From the NCBI GenBank assembly GCA_043797735.1, contig JAZDPH010000042.1:1-27842 (forward strand): 27,842 nucleotides of DNA, given 5' to 3'. This document shows, one piece after another, positions 1-8,239 of the stretch. The translations under genes and the position numbers were made by a program. The stretch is from BS750m-G77 sp043797735. GTDB lineage: Bacteria > Omnitrophota > Gorgyraeia > Gygaellales > Profunditerraquicolaceae. Each line of letters starts with the position of its first letter. The stretch's first letter is position 1. The notes under the pieces are model-generated. The model saw nothing but the letters and a program-made list of their open reading frames with translations. It made no database searches and was not told where the DNA came from.

Positions 1-433
1 CAGCTGTGCGGACAGTAACAGTATCATTGGCATTAACGGTAAAGCTGTAAGCTTTGATTTGGGTAAAAGAGCCGATTGTGCCGGCAACTGTCTGGCCAAA
101 AGTAAGCGCTGTGGCGCTGCCAGGGTTGTTAACCCGCTGGAGGCTTAAAGAGTAGGTGCCGGTGCCGTTACGGCTGTAATCAGTAATTATAAGGCAGGCT
201 TTCCCGGCAGTGGTAATTTTCTTGGTAAGGCTGCCGCTTGATGAGTAGCCTACTAATGTGCCGGTTGAATCGTAGAGTTCAATATATGGGCCAAAGGCGC
301 CTGAAGTTGTCTGAGTAGCAGCTGTGCGGACAGTAACAGTGTCATTGGCATTAACGGTAAAGCTGTAAGTTTTGATTTGGGTAAAAGAGCCGATTGTGCC
401 GGAAACTGTCTGGCCAAAAGTAAGCGCGGTGGC
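1..433 (-). repeat. 318-bp direct repeat inside the secreted protein gene
   Basis: Bases 1-115 and 319-433 are the same sequence with 4 mismatches (about 96% identical), offset by 318 bp, which is exactly 106 codons. Identity drops sharply just after. The conserved block encodes ALTFGQTV through VTVRTA. This is internal domain duplication that keeps the reading frame. Confidence 0.9.
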
Positions 434-838
434 ATTAGCTGGGTTGTTAAGGAGCTGCAGGCTTAAAGAGTAAGCGCCGGTAGCAGTATTACCATAATCC
501 CTAATTACAATCTTAAAAGTACCAGTGGCGGCCAAAGTAGAATCAAGCCTGCCTGAAGTTGAATAAGTAATACGCGTGCCGGAAGGATTGAACAATTCTG
601 CACAGGCATTCAAACTACCGCTAGTCTCAGCAAAACGCACTGTTATTTTATCTGTGCTTGTCCCGCTAAAGGTAAACTCGTCTTTCTCACCTGAGGCGTC
701 AATAGAGCCTGAAACTGTCTGGCCATAGGTTATACTAACCGCCTGAGCAAATACAGGAGAAATATAGATTAAGCATAAGCTTAATAGAATAACAACCAGT
801 CCTGTAATTTTAAATAATTTAATCATATCCTGCTTCAT
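1..838 (-). CDS. Secreted PPC-like repeat protein, 3' end beyond window
   Basis: Partial gene: 279 codons are readable from ATG at 838 and there is no stop before the window edge. The N-terminus is a clear signal peptide: basic start, hydrophobic stretch at about residues 11-28, and a likely cut after SPVFAQA (residue 33). The rest is repeats of about 106 residues: a diverged first copy (about 34-138), a second (about 139-244) and the start of a third. Each has a G-Q-T-V-x-G-x-I opening, a ShFTV-like strand, a (F/Y)-x-x-x-(I/L)-x-L-x-x-x-x-G segment, and ends in GxYSLSLQ. This resembles bacterial pre-peptidase C-terminal (PPC) beta-sandwich domains, usually found on secreted enzymes, so a catalytic or anchoring part may follow outside the window. 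ATG at 826 is an alternative start. It lies 5 nt behind the rpoD stop, so it is probably co-transcribed. The PPC assignment is by pattern only. Confidence 0.75.
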   Translation of the reverse strand, partial: MKQDMIKLFKITGLVVILLSLCLIYISPVFAQAVSITYGQTVSGSIDASGEKDEFTFSGTSTDKITVRFAETSGSLNACAELFNPSGTRITYSTSGRLDSTLAATGTFKIVIRDYGNTATGAYSLSLQLLNNPANATALTFGQTVSGTIGSFTQIKTYSFTVNANDTVTVRTAATQTTSGAFGPYIELYDSTGTLVGYSSSGSLTKKITTAGKACLIITDYSRNGTGTYSLSLQRVNNPGSATALTFGQTVAGTIGSFTQIKAYSFTVNANDTVTVRTA

Positions 839-843
839 CTACC

Positions 844-2421
844 CTACCAGTCTCTCTGGTGCGTCAGGGTCATGTCCAGGAAGGTGCGCAGCCTGCGGGA
901 ACGGGTCGGGTGTTTCAGTTTTTTCAGCGCCTTGGCCTCAATCTGGCGCACGCGCTCGCGGGTAACCTTAAAGACATTGCCTACCTCTTCAAGGGTGCGC
1001 GGGGCGCCGTCTTGCATCCCGAAACGAAGCACCAGTATCTTTCTTTCGCGCTCAGTAAGAGTAGCAAGCGCGGAGCTCATCTCCTCCTTAAGCATCCCAT
1101 GCACCGTCTCATTCGCGGGGGAGACCGCTTTTTTATCCTGTATGAAATCCCCGAAGTGAGTGTCCCCCTCATCCCCGATAGGCGTCTGCAGGGAAATCGG
1201 CTCCTGGGCAATCTTTAGAATAGATTTTACCTTCGCCTGGGGCATCCTCATCTTGTAAGAGATCTCTTCGGGTATGGGCTCCCTGCCGTTTTCCTGAACG
1301 AAGATGCGCGAAAAACGTATTATCTTATTAATGGTCTCGGTCATATGCACCGGGATCCTGATGGTACGGGCCTGGTCGGCGATGGAACGGGTTATCGCCT
1401 GCCTGATCCACCAGGTGGCATAAGTGGAAAACTTATATCCCCGCCGGTATTCAAACTTCTCCACCGCGCGCATCAGCCCGATATTGCCCTCCTGTATCAG
1501 GTCCAGAAAAGACAAGCCCCTGTTGGTGTATTTCTTCGCGATGCTCACCACCAGCCTCAAATTCGCCTCCACAAGTTTTTTCTTGGCGCGGCTAAACCTC
1601 AAGTGTGCCGCCTTAATAATTCTGCCCTGTTCTTTTACTATGCGATATGGCTGGCCAAGCTGTTTTAATATCTCCTCTTTTCTTTTAGGATTTTCTCTGC
1701 CCTTACGCCCCGCATAGTCTGACTCCTTTACCAGCCTGTTAAGCTTGCGCACGGCAGTTTCAATTACGGCGGTGGTAAAATTAAGCTGCAGCAATAACTC
1801 CATTGTTTTTGCGCTGCTGCGGGAGCCCTTCAGGCGCCTGACAACCCTTTTTATTTTAGCGAAGGTATTATTTTTTCTTGTCTTGATGTCCTCTCTGGCC
1901 ACCTCTTCGGCGTTTAATCTTTCCTCTAAAACATCATTGGCGACAGAAAGCATGTGATTATGCACGAACCTGCTAACCAACGCCGTCTTTTTAAACTTCT
2001 CCTCCGCATCCTCTATTCTTTTTGCCAGGTCTACCTCTTCTTCCCGGGAAAGAAGCGAAATGGACCCCATCTGCTTAAGGTACATTTTTACCGGGTCATC
2101 CAAAGGCAGAGAAGGCTCCCGGACTTTTAACGGCTCGCTTGAATCATCCTGCTTTGACTCCTGCTCCTGTTTTAGCGAAGGCCGCTCTTCTCGCGGCCTT
2201 TCCCCCTCCTCGACAACTTGTATATTCTCATTCTCCAGGGCTTGAAACAGGCGGTCAATCTCCTCCGAAGAGTTCAATTCCTCCGGAAGCATATCGTTTA
2301 CCTCATCATAAGTAAGGTAACCCTTACGCCTGCCCAAGGCAATAATCTTCTCCATATCCCTCTTGGTATGCTCTTTTTGCTTAATCTCTTTTTTGGCCTT
2401 TTCTTTCATTTGGTCTTTCAC
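844..2421 (-). CDS. rpoD: RNA polymerase primary sigma factor RpoD
   Basis: Directs RNA polymerase to housekeeping promoters. Of 525 residues: an N-terminal region 1.1-like part (about 20-70), region 1.2 at about 109-140 (DPVKMYLKQMGSISLL), a nonconserved segment, region 2 at about 286-360 including the melting motif (FSTYATWWIRQAITRSIADQ), region 3 at about 365-445, and region 4.2 with the -35 reading helix-turn-helix at about 476-510 (TLEEVGNVFKVTRERVRQIE). The longest reading starts at GTG 2421, overlapping the dnaG TGA as GTGA. ATG at 2409 is a better start because GAGG lies 11 nt ahead of it, while nothing suitable precedes the GTG. It is the fourth gene of cvpA-nif3-dnaG-rpoD. The consensus-like promoters in this window (TTGACA/TATACT) fit a sigma-70 factor of this type. 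Identification is secure. Confidence 0.98.
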   Translation of the reverse strand: MKDQMKEKAKKEIKQKEHTKRDMEKIIALGRRKGYLTYDEVNDMLPEELNSSEEIDRLFQALENENIQVVEEGERPREERPSLKQEQESKQDDSSEPLKVREPSLPLDDPVKMYLKQMGSISLLSREEEVDLAKRIEDAEEKFKKTALVSRFVHNHMLSVANDVLEERLNAEEVAREDIKTRKNNTFAKIKRVVRRLKGSRSSAKTMELLLQLNFTTAVIETAVRKLNRLVKESDYAGRKGRENPKRKEEILKQLGQPYRIVKEQGRIIKAAHLRFSRAKKKLVEANLRLVVSIAKKYTNRGLSFLDLIQEGNIGLMRAVEKFEYRRGYKFSTYATWWIRQAITRSIADQARTIRIPVHMTETINKIIRFSRIFVQENGREPIPEEISYKMRMPQAKVKSILKIAQEPISLQTPIGDEGDTHFGDFIQDKKAVSPANETVHGMLKEEMSSALATLTERERKILVLRFGMQDGAPRTLEEVGNVFKVTRERVRQIEAKALKKLKHPTRSRRLRTFLDMTLTHQRDW

Positions 2422-4205
2422 CTCGTTTTCAATAAAGAGTTAAATTCCTCGGTAAGCCTCTTTAGCCCCTCTTCATCCTTGGAATCCTGGGCGCGCTTTA
2501 TCTCTTCATGCAGGCGCTGCCTGGTTAATTTTATTTTCTCCTCCCTCATCCTTAAGAGGCAATCCTCTACCAATTTTTCCGTATTTTGCTGCGATAATGC
2601 GTCGGGCAGGAAAACCGACTCGCATACTATCTGCGAAATACCATCATCCCCGAAATAACTCAATAATGACCTGGCTGAAACCTCTTTGCCTGATTCGGCA
2701 AAGTTAAAACACAAAGAAACCAGCTTTGAAACCTTCTCGTCCATAAAATCCGCGGGGTTAAGCCGCTGCCGTATGTAACCAATAATCTCTGACTCCCGCA
2801 GCATAAGCGCAATCAACATTTTCTCCGCCGGGCTGGCATTTAACACCTTTTTTTGAGGAAGCGGCCGGCTATCCCTCGGATACTCGGGAGCCTTTTTTAC
2901 CCTCTTTGCCTCCTGCAATAATGCCTCTTCCCTTATATCCAATTCCTGCGCCAGCTGCCTGACGTATTCCGAGCGCAGGACGGCATTTTTAAATTTATAT
3001 ATTGTGCTCAACATCTCCTGCGAAATCATCGCCTTTCCCTGCGGGCTTCCGGCGTTATGGCGCGATTTCATTACTGCTAATTTATAATCAAATAACCCAA
3101 GAGCTGCGGCTATTTTTTCCCTAAAAGGCCCGATGCCGTATTTGCGCACGAAAGAATCGGGGTCAAAGCCGAGAGGAAGGCAAACTATTTTAACCTCCAT
3201 CTCCTCTTCAATAAAAATATCCAGGCTTCTTAACATCGCCAGCTGCCCGGCGTTATCGGCATCATAGACCATCACCACATTATGGGTATATCTTCTTAAG
3301 ATCCTGGCCTGTTCAGAGGTAAGCGCTGTGCCCGAAGAGGCAACGATGTTTTTTACCCCCTCCTGATAGGGAAGGATAAAATCCAGATAGCCCTCAACAA
3401 TAACCGCAAAGTCTTCCTTCCTTATGCTGTCCTTGGAAAAGTTTAAACCGTAGAGGTTTCTTCCCTTTATGTATACGGACGTCTCGGGAGAATTCATATA
3501 TTTCGGCTGTGTATTATCCTCACCGGCCTGGTTCGGTTCAGGCAGCGCCCTGGCGCCGAAACCGACAACGCGCGGCCTGGTATCAACCAGCGGAAAGATA
3601 ATGCGCCCGCGGAACCGGTCGTAAAACCCCCCGCCCTGCCTTGAGAGAACAAGCCCTGCCTTTTCAATCAAGGAAAGGCTAAAGTTATTTGCCCGCAGAT
3701 AGTTCATCAGCGCATCCCAGCCGCCGGGCGCCAGCCCCAGCTTGAATAATTTTATTGACTCCTCTTTTACGCCCCGCTTTAATAGATAATTCTTCGCTCC
3801 TGAACCTACGGGAGAATTCAGGTTAGCGGCGTAAAATGAAGCGGCTAATTCGTTTATCTTATAGATCTGGGTAACCGGATTCTCGCCATTATAACCCTGG
3901 GCCTTGGCCTGCGGTAAAACTACGCCCGCCTTGGCGGCCAGGGCCTCCACCGCCTCGGGAAATTCCATCCGCTCATGCCGCATCAGAAACTTGAATACAT
4001 TCCCAGACTCTCCACAGCCGAAACAATGATAAATTTGGCGCTCCGGAGAAACCATAAAAGACGGAGTCTTCTCATGATGAAAGGGGCAGCAGGCCTTAAA
4101 ATTCCTTCCGGCGCGTTTAAGCGGGATGTAGCCGGAGATAACCTCCGCTATATCAATACGGTTTAAAATATCTTCTAAGATATCTTCTGGGATAAGTCCT
4201 GGCAT
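2418..4205 (-). CDS. dnaG: DNA primase DnaG
   Basis: Synthesises RNA primers at the replication fork. Numbering from the TTG at 4208, the N-terminal CHC2 zinc finger has C41-x2-H44 and C62-x2-C65. The primase core carries YDRFRGRIIFPL (about 196-207), and the TOPRIM metal site shows EGYLD (about 272-276) and YDADNAG (about 315-321). A helical C-terminal part (about 450-596) fits the helicase-binding region. Its length of about 595 is normal. The reading frame opens with TTG at 4208 directly followed by ATG at 4205; I take the ATG. Neither has a clear ribosome binding site. It overlaps rpoD by 4 nt and follows the Nif3-like gene after 16-19 nt. The dnaG-rpoD pair is a classical conserved arrangement linking replication to transcription. 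Confidence 0.98.
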   Translation of the reverse strand: MPGLIPEDILEDILNRIDIAEVISGYIPLKRAGRNFKACCPFHHEKTPSFMVSPERQIYHCFGCGESGNVFKFLMRHERMEFPEAVEALAAKAGVVLPQAKAQGYNGENPVTQIYKINELAASFYAANLNSPVGSGAKNYLLKRGVKEESIKLFKLGLAPGGWDALMNYLRANNFSLSLIEKAGLVLSRQGGGFYDRFRGRIIFPLVDTRPRVVGFGARALPEPNQAGEDNTQPKYMNSPETSVYIKGRNLYGLNFSKDSIRKEDFAVIVEGYLDFILPYQEGVKNIVASSGTALTSEQARILRRYTHNVVMVYDADNAGQLAMLRSLDIFIEEEMEVKIVCLPLGFDPDSFVRKYGIGPFREKIAAALGLFDYKLAVMKSRHNAGSPQGKAMISQEMLSTIYKFKNAVLRSEYVRQLAQELDIREEALLQEAKRVKKAPEYPRDSRPLPQKKVLNASPAEKMLIALMLRESEIIGYIRQRLNPADFMDEKVSKLVSLCFNFAESGKEVSARSLLSYFGDDGISQIVCESVFLPDALSQQNTEKLVEDCLLRMREEKIKLTRQRLHEEIKRAQDSKDEEGLKRLTEEFNSLLKTR

Positions 4206-4224
4206 CAAGAGATTATTTTAGTTA

Positions 4225-5094
4225 TTATTGTCTTTTGAACCTGCTAAATCCTGAGCAGTTGATGGTCTGGAAAGTCTCTTCTTTTTCTATCCTGTCCAAA
4301 AGAAGATTTAGGCCCAAGGTATCGCTGGAGATGTGCCCGGCAATAACTACGTTGAGATTGGCATCCTTTACTTTTTTGAAATGCTCTTCGCCCATATGCA
4401 TGGAAACAAGGGTCCTGACTCCTGCCTTATAAAGCTTATCGAATACGTTGATGGGGCCGGATGTCCCTCCGGTCATCTCAATCAAGACCTTGCCGATGCT
4501 CCTTTTAGGGCTGCCTAAAATTATGCGCGGGCCGCAGGAATTACTCTTTGCTTTCCGGTATTCGGGCTCTTCCAGCAGGAGATCAATAATATCCTGCAAC
4601 AGGCGGGGCTTCTTCTTGTTTATCAGCTTACGCACATAGCAGAAGGCGTGGTTATCCGCCGGGGTATGGATACAGATAAAAGGCAAATCCAGAAGACGGG
4701 CAGCATCTACGGGCCGGGTGTGGTTTTGCGGCAGGATCCGCCTTTCTACCTGGCGCATTCTTTCATCCAGCAGTTCCTGCGCCATAGCCCTATCCATCCC
4801 TATTCCTGTCAAAAGATCAACCTGTACCTGCATTACTTCAGCCAGCCGCGCGAAAGCTCTGCCTTCCGGATGATGCGCAACAACCAAGTCCAACCCGCCC
4901 TTCTGGCGGATTCTATCAGCAAGAAGAAGTTCGGCAACCTCAATATCTATCCCGACCAGAATCTTTCTTACCTCTGTATCGGCCCTGCCGTAAAGCACCT
5001 CACTATCAGGATAGGCCTTAATAAGCGGCCTTTTTCTTGGGTCGCGATCGCTTGCGAACTTTATAACCTGATTATAAAAACGGGATAATTTCAT
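4225..5094 (-). CDS. Nif3/YbgI-like (DUF34) metal-binding protein
   Basis: 289 residues. It resembles the Nif3 family of hexameric proteins with a two-metal centre, whose biochemical role is still uncertain (GTP cyclohydrolase-related and other roles have been proposed). The supporting motifs are LVVAHHPEG (H74-H75), matching the family HH metal site, and near the C-terminus NVVIAGHISSDTLGLN, matching the second metal site, which is usually GHxxSE. Here the acidic ligand position is D rather than E. The middle of the protein is unlike YbgI, so this is a diverged subfamily. It lies 19 nt after cvpA and just before dnaG. Nif3-type genes also sit beside dnaG-rpoD in Firmicutes (yqfO), which supports the call. 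Confidence 0.75.
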   Translation of the reverse strand: MKLSRFYNQVIKFASDRDPRKRPLIKAYPDSEVLYGRADTEVRKILVGIDIEVAELLLADRIRQKGGLDLVVAHHPEGRAFARLAEVMQVQVDLLTGIGMDRAMAQELLDERMRQVERRILPQNHTRPVDAARLLDLPFICIHTPADNHAFCYVRKLINKKKPRLLQDIIDLLLEEPEYRKAKSNSCGPRIILGSPKRSIGKVLIEMTGGTSGPINVFDKLYKAGVRTLVSMHMGEEHFKKVKDANLNVVIAGHISSDTLGLNLLLDRIEKEETFQTINCSGFSRFKRQ

Positions 5095-5113
5095 ATGTTA
5101 AGAAAGAATAAAG

Positions 5114-5683
5114 CTACTGGACTTCTAAGACGCTGTCGTTGAGTTTATCGCCGGTAAAAAGCTTGGAAAGAAACCCCTGCCACAACGAGCAATAAACTGC
5201 CGGGGCAACTCCGACAATATACTTTCCCGAATAAGATTCTTTGACGCCCTTGTTTAAAAAGTCCGCTCCGGATAAAAGCATAATAAACATCAAAAGGCTT
5301 CCCAAGAGTAACCCCCGGGCAACACCTAAAATAAAACCTCCCCACTTATTTAAGGTAGGGAGTACCTCTACCTTCAATGCCTTTGAGAAAATTTTACGCA
5401 AAATTACGAAAAAAAACTGGCTTAAAATAACCAACGTAAGGAAAACGAAAAATTCCAGGGATCGCAATGCCGTACTCTCCAGCCCCAACCCCAGGCGGTC
5501 GCGGATAAGCTCGGATAAAAAAAGATAATAATGCATTGATAAGAATACGGCGGCGATGACGCCGAATATCTTAAAGACTTCCTGGGGAAAACCGTTTTTT
5601 ACGGCAATGTAACATATTCGCAGCAAAAGAATTGCGAGACATATATCAACCCAATTGATATTCGTTATTATGGATGAAAACAC
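5114..5683 (-). CDS. cvpA: CvpA family inner membrane protein
   Basis: 189 residues with four hydrophobic segments: about 13-30, 36-55, 75-98 and 112-140. The order WVDICLAILLL...GFPQEVFKIFGV near the N-terminus and GGFILGVARGLLLGSLL in the last segment are typical of the CvpA (colicin V production) family. The family is linked to envelope maintenance, but its molecular function is unclear. The start is GTG at 5683, with no strong ribosome binding site. It is the first gene of the cvpA-nif3-dnaG-rpoD unit, with a near-consensus promoter about 50 nt upstream. A CvpA-like protein is likely, but family membership rests on topology and a few motifs. Confidence 0.8.
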   Translation of the reverse strand: MFSSIITNINWVDICLAILLLRICYIAVKNGFPQEVFKIFGVIAAVFLSMHYYLFLSELIRDRLGLGLESTALRSLEFFVFLTLVILSQFFFVILRKIFSKALKVEVLPTLNKWGGFILGVARGLLLGSLLMFIMLLSGADFLNKGVKESYSGKYIVGVAPAVYCSLWQGFLSKLFTGDKLNDSVLEVQ

Positions 5684-5734
5684 GGTTTAGTTTAAATTGT
5701 AAAAGCCGCTTATATTTATAATTAAACCTGTGTA

Positions 5735-5763
5735 AGTATAGCACACTACAGAGGCAGTGTCAA
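5735..5763 (-). promoter_or_regulatory. Sigma-70 promoter for cvpA-nif3-dnaG-rpoD
   Basis: On the minus strand, TTGACA (5763-5758) is a perfect -35 box, followed by a 17-nt spacer and TATACT (5740-5735), which matches the consensus -10 at 5 of 6 positions. The start of transcription should be near 5728, giving a leader of about 45 nt before the cvpA GTG. The -35 box includes the TGA stop of the upstream methyltransferase gene. Confidence 0.85.
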
Positions 5764-6539
5764 GAAAGGCAGGCATCGCAATACATATTATCGTTAAAGG
5801 GCCAGGCAGAGATCTTTATTCTGGTAAAACCGGCCTTCTTAAGAAGGCGCTTCAGGCTGGAAGGGGTAAAATAGGCTATGTGGTCCGGCGGGCGGAATCC
5901 GGTCCAGTTCTCTTTCTTTATCACTCTGTTTAAACAACCGTAGTTTACAGTCTTAATTAACAAAATGCCGCCGTTATTTAGGAGATTAAAACATTTTTTT
6001 ATAGTTCCTTGCGGGTCATCCAAATGCTCAAGAAGCGATATCAGAGTAATCCCGTCAAATTTTTCATAAGCAAGGCCGGCGGTTTGAAAATCGCCGGTAA
6101 TAATTTTAACGCCGTTTTGTTTTCCGGCTAAACCTGCCAGGTATTCAGAAATCTCAATGCCGGTGCAGGAAAATCTTCTCTTTGCCAGCCTTAAGAAACT
6201 TCCATCGCCGCAGCCTATATCAAGGATCTTTGCGTCCGCGGGTAAATAGCCGGAAAGTTTATTATAAAATATTTTGCTTTTGTCCCGCCCGGCTATTCTA
6301 TTAAAGAACCGCTTCATCGCCCGAGATAACTTCTGAGGATGCCTTAGCTGTTTGCTGTTATTACTGACAACTTTCTCTTGAGAATAAAATCCCGGCCGGG
6401 TTTCTCTTCCCGGAAGGGGGTCAATCCTGGCAAAACCGCAAACAGCACATTCTTTGATACGCCACTCTTTTATTCTATAAACATCCGCCCATTTTGAATT
6501 CTCGCATGCCGGACAGATTATTATATGCCCCTCCCGCAT
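5760..6539 (-). CDS. Class I SAM-dependent methyltransferase with zinc ribbon
   Basis: 259 residues. An N-terminal zinc ribbon has C9-x2-C12 and C31-x2-C34. It is followed by a Rossmann methyltransferase fold with motif I ILDIGCGDGSF (about 105-115), an acidic loop end (GIEIS), and the later motif GGILLIKTVNYG. The PDHIAYFTPSSLKRLLKKAGF segment is typical of the Methyltransf_11/23-type enzymes found in polysaccharide and lipid-linked clusters. The acceptor cannot be read from the sequence. Its position at the end of a nucleotide-sugar and glycosyltransferase run, 1 nt after the glycosyltransferase stop, suggests it methylates a surface glycan or its precursor. Its last codon overlaps the promoter of the next operon. 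Confidence 0.85.
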   Translation of the reverse strand: MREGHIIICPACENSKWADVYRIKEWRIKECAVCGFARIDPLPGRETRPGFYSQEKVVSNNSKQLRHPQKLSRAMKRFFNRIAGRDKSKIFYNKLSGYLPADAKILDIGCGDGSFLRLAKRRFSCTGIEISEYLAGLAGKQNGVKIITGDFQTAGLAYEKFDGITLISLLEHLDDPQGTIKKCFNLLNNGGILLIKTVNYGCLNRVIKKENWTGFRPPDHIAYFTPSSLKRLLKKAGFTRIKISAWPFNDNMYCDACLS

Positions 6540-6540
6540 C

Positions 6541-7308
6541 TTATGCTTTATCCTTATCTCGAAGCAGCTCCCAGTATTTGGCGTAACTTAACATCTGATA
6601 CAAACCGGCAAAATAGGCAACCATAAACCCCATAAAACCTTCCCTGTACGCTTTTTTGCTGAAGTAAGTGCGCATAAAACGGTCGTAGGCGCGCCAAAAA
6701 GCCTTGGCCTTAGTCATGCGCCTTTTGTCTTTTACCCATTTGATTGCCTCCAAAGTAGTCTGCTTGTTCATTTTATTCACAAAATCCTCAAAACCTTTGT
6801 AAGAATAATGGATTAAATCATTGTTCAGCTTTCCGCAGGAACCATCTAAAATCGGCTTAGGATGAACCCCCGCCTCTTCCCAGCGAAAATATTCTTTTCT
6901 AAATAATTTCAGCTGCGCGCTGGGATACCACCCCCCGTGCCTAACCCAATGATCCCCGATATAATTCCTGCGGGGAATAGCGAACGCCCTGAATTCACAG
7001 GGCTTACTAAACAGGGCGGATAATTCTTCTCTTAATTCGGGCGTTACCCTTTCGTCGGCATCCAGGCTCAATATCCAATTGTTACGCGCCTGGCTATGCG
7101 CCCAGTTGCGATGCCTGCCCTCAATATCCATTTCTCTTTTAAAGATTCTGTCTGTATAGCCGCGGGCAATTTCTACCGTTCTATCCGCGCTGTTATCATC
7201 AACTACGATAACCTCATCTGCCCATTTTACCGACTCAAGGCATTCTTTAATATTTGATTCCTCGTTCTTTGTAATGATAACAACGGATAAAGGGAGTTTA
7301 TCTCTCAT
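6541..7308 (-). CDS. Family 2 glycosyltransferase (WaaE/KdtX-like)
   Basis: 255 residues of GT-A fold glycosyltransferase. The opening LSVVIITKNEESNIKECLES and VDDNSADRT are hallmark GT2 nucleotide-sugar binding strands, and LSLDADERV provides the DxD metal site (about 98-100). GT2 proteins with TKNEE and this RNWAHSQARNNWILSLDADE segment are often annotated as LPS core beta-1,4-glucosyltransferase WaaE/KdtX, but the sugar and acceptor cannot be read. The C-terminal half is basic and aromatic, with a hydrophobic GFMGFMVAYFAGLYQML segment that may rest on the membrane. It overlaps the preceding UXS-like gene by 11 nt. Confidence 0.88.
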   Translation of the reverse strand: MRDKLPLSVVIITKNEESNIKECLESVKWADEVIVVDDNSADRTVEIARGYTDRIFKREMDIEGRHRNWAHSQARNNWILSLDADERVTPELREELSALFSKPCEFRAFAIPRRNYIGDHWVRHGGWYPSAQLKLFRKEYFRWEEAGVHPKPILDGSCGKLNNDLIHYSYKGFEDFVNKMNKQTTLEAIKWVKDKRRMTKAKAFWRAYDRFMRTYFSKKAYREGFMGFMVAYFAGLYQMLSYAKYWELLRDKDKA

Positions 7309-8239
7309 AAGAAGAATACTCTTCTATGGCCATCTTCAGGCCGTCTTCCAGCTTAATCCGGGGCTGCCAATTAAAGAGCCTCTTTGCCAGGTTGATATCG
7401 GGACAGCGCTGGCGGGGGTCATCCTGCGGCAGGGGCTTAAAAATAATCCTGCTGCGGCTTCCGGACAGTTTTAAAACCAGTTTAGCCAGGCTTAAAATTG
7501 TAAATTCCTTTGGATTGCCCAAATTAAACGGCCCGGTTTTGCCGGAGCGCATAATTAGCCTTATGCCATCTATCAGATCATCAATATAACAAAAACTCCT
7601 GGTCTGCGCCCCCTTACCGTACACAGAAAGCGGCTTATTGTTTAGCGCCTGGTGAATAAAGTTAGGGACCGCCCTGCCGTCGTTTATCCTCATTCGCGGC
7701 CCGTAAGTATTAAAAATCCTGATAATGGAGGTATCAAGTTTATGCGCCCTGTGGTATGCCATAGTCAGCGCCTCGGCAAACCTCTTGGACTCATCATAAC
7801 AACTGCGCACCCCGATGGGGTTAACATTACCCCAGTACGCCTCTTTCTGCGGATGAATGAGGGGATCGCCGTAAACCTCGGAAGTGGAAGCCAGAATATA
7901 CCTTGCCCCCTTCTCTTTTGCCAAATCTAAAGTATTATGCGTGGCTAAAGAGCCGGCCTTTAAAGTCGCAATGGGAAATTTCAGGTAATCCGCGGGCGAG
8001 GCCAAAGAGGCAAAATGCAGCACATAATCCAGCTTTCCTTTAATGGCGGCATATTTTTCAATGTTATGCTTCTTAAATATAAAACAACTATTGCCGCAAG
8101 AATCTTTTAAGTTTTGCAGGCTGCCGGTAATAAGGTTATCCAGGCAGATAACCCTGAAACCCTCATTCAATAATCTTTCGCATAAATGAGACCCGATGAA
8201 ACCCGCTCCCCCGGTTATAAGAACAGTAGGCCTCTTCAT
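7298..8239 (-). CDS. UDP-glucuronate decarboxylase (UDP-xylose synthase)-like SDR
   Basis: 313-residue extended short-chain dehydrogenase. The NAD site GGAGFIGSHL is at about 10-19. STSEVYGDPLIHPQKE followed by WGNVNPIGVRSCYDESKR carries the catalytic Y-x3-K and is the diagnostic UXS segment. RIFNTYGPRM and QTRSFCYIDDLIDG also match UXS closely. The enzyme oxidises and decarboxylates UDP-glucuronate to UDP-xylose (or the 4-keto-pentose intermediate). The UDP-glucose dehydrogenase three genes earlier would make the substrate. Start ATG 8239 overlaps the previous stop as TAATG, a sign of translational coupling. Confidence 0.88.
   Translation of the reverse strand: MKRPTVLITGGAGFIGSHLCERLLNEGFRVICLDNLITGSLQNLKDSCGNSCFIFKKHNIEKYAAIKGKLDYVLHFASLASPADYLKFPIATLKAGSLATHNTLDLAKEKGARYILASTSEVYGDPLIHPQKEAYWGNVNPIGVRSCYDESKRFAEALTMAYHRAHKLDTSIIRIFNTYGPRMRINDGRAVPNFIHQALNNKPLSVYGKGAQTRSFCYIDDLIDGIRLIMRSGKTGPFNLGNPKEFTILSLAKLVLKLSGSRSRIIFKPLPQDDPRQRCPDINLAKRLFNWQPRIKLEDGLKMAIEEYSSYER

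Noticed and set aside
1..840. Possible CRISPR or non-coding tandem array
   Set aside because: The repeat period is 318 bp, an exact multiple of three, and the sequence is one open frame with a signal peptide; it is a repeat protein.
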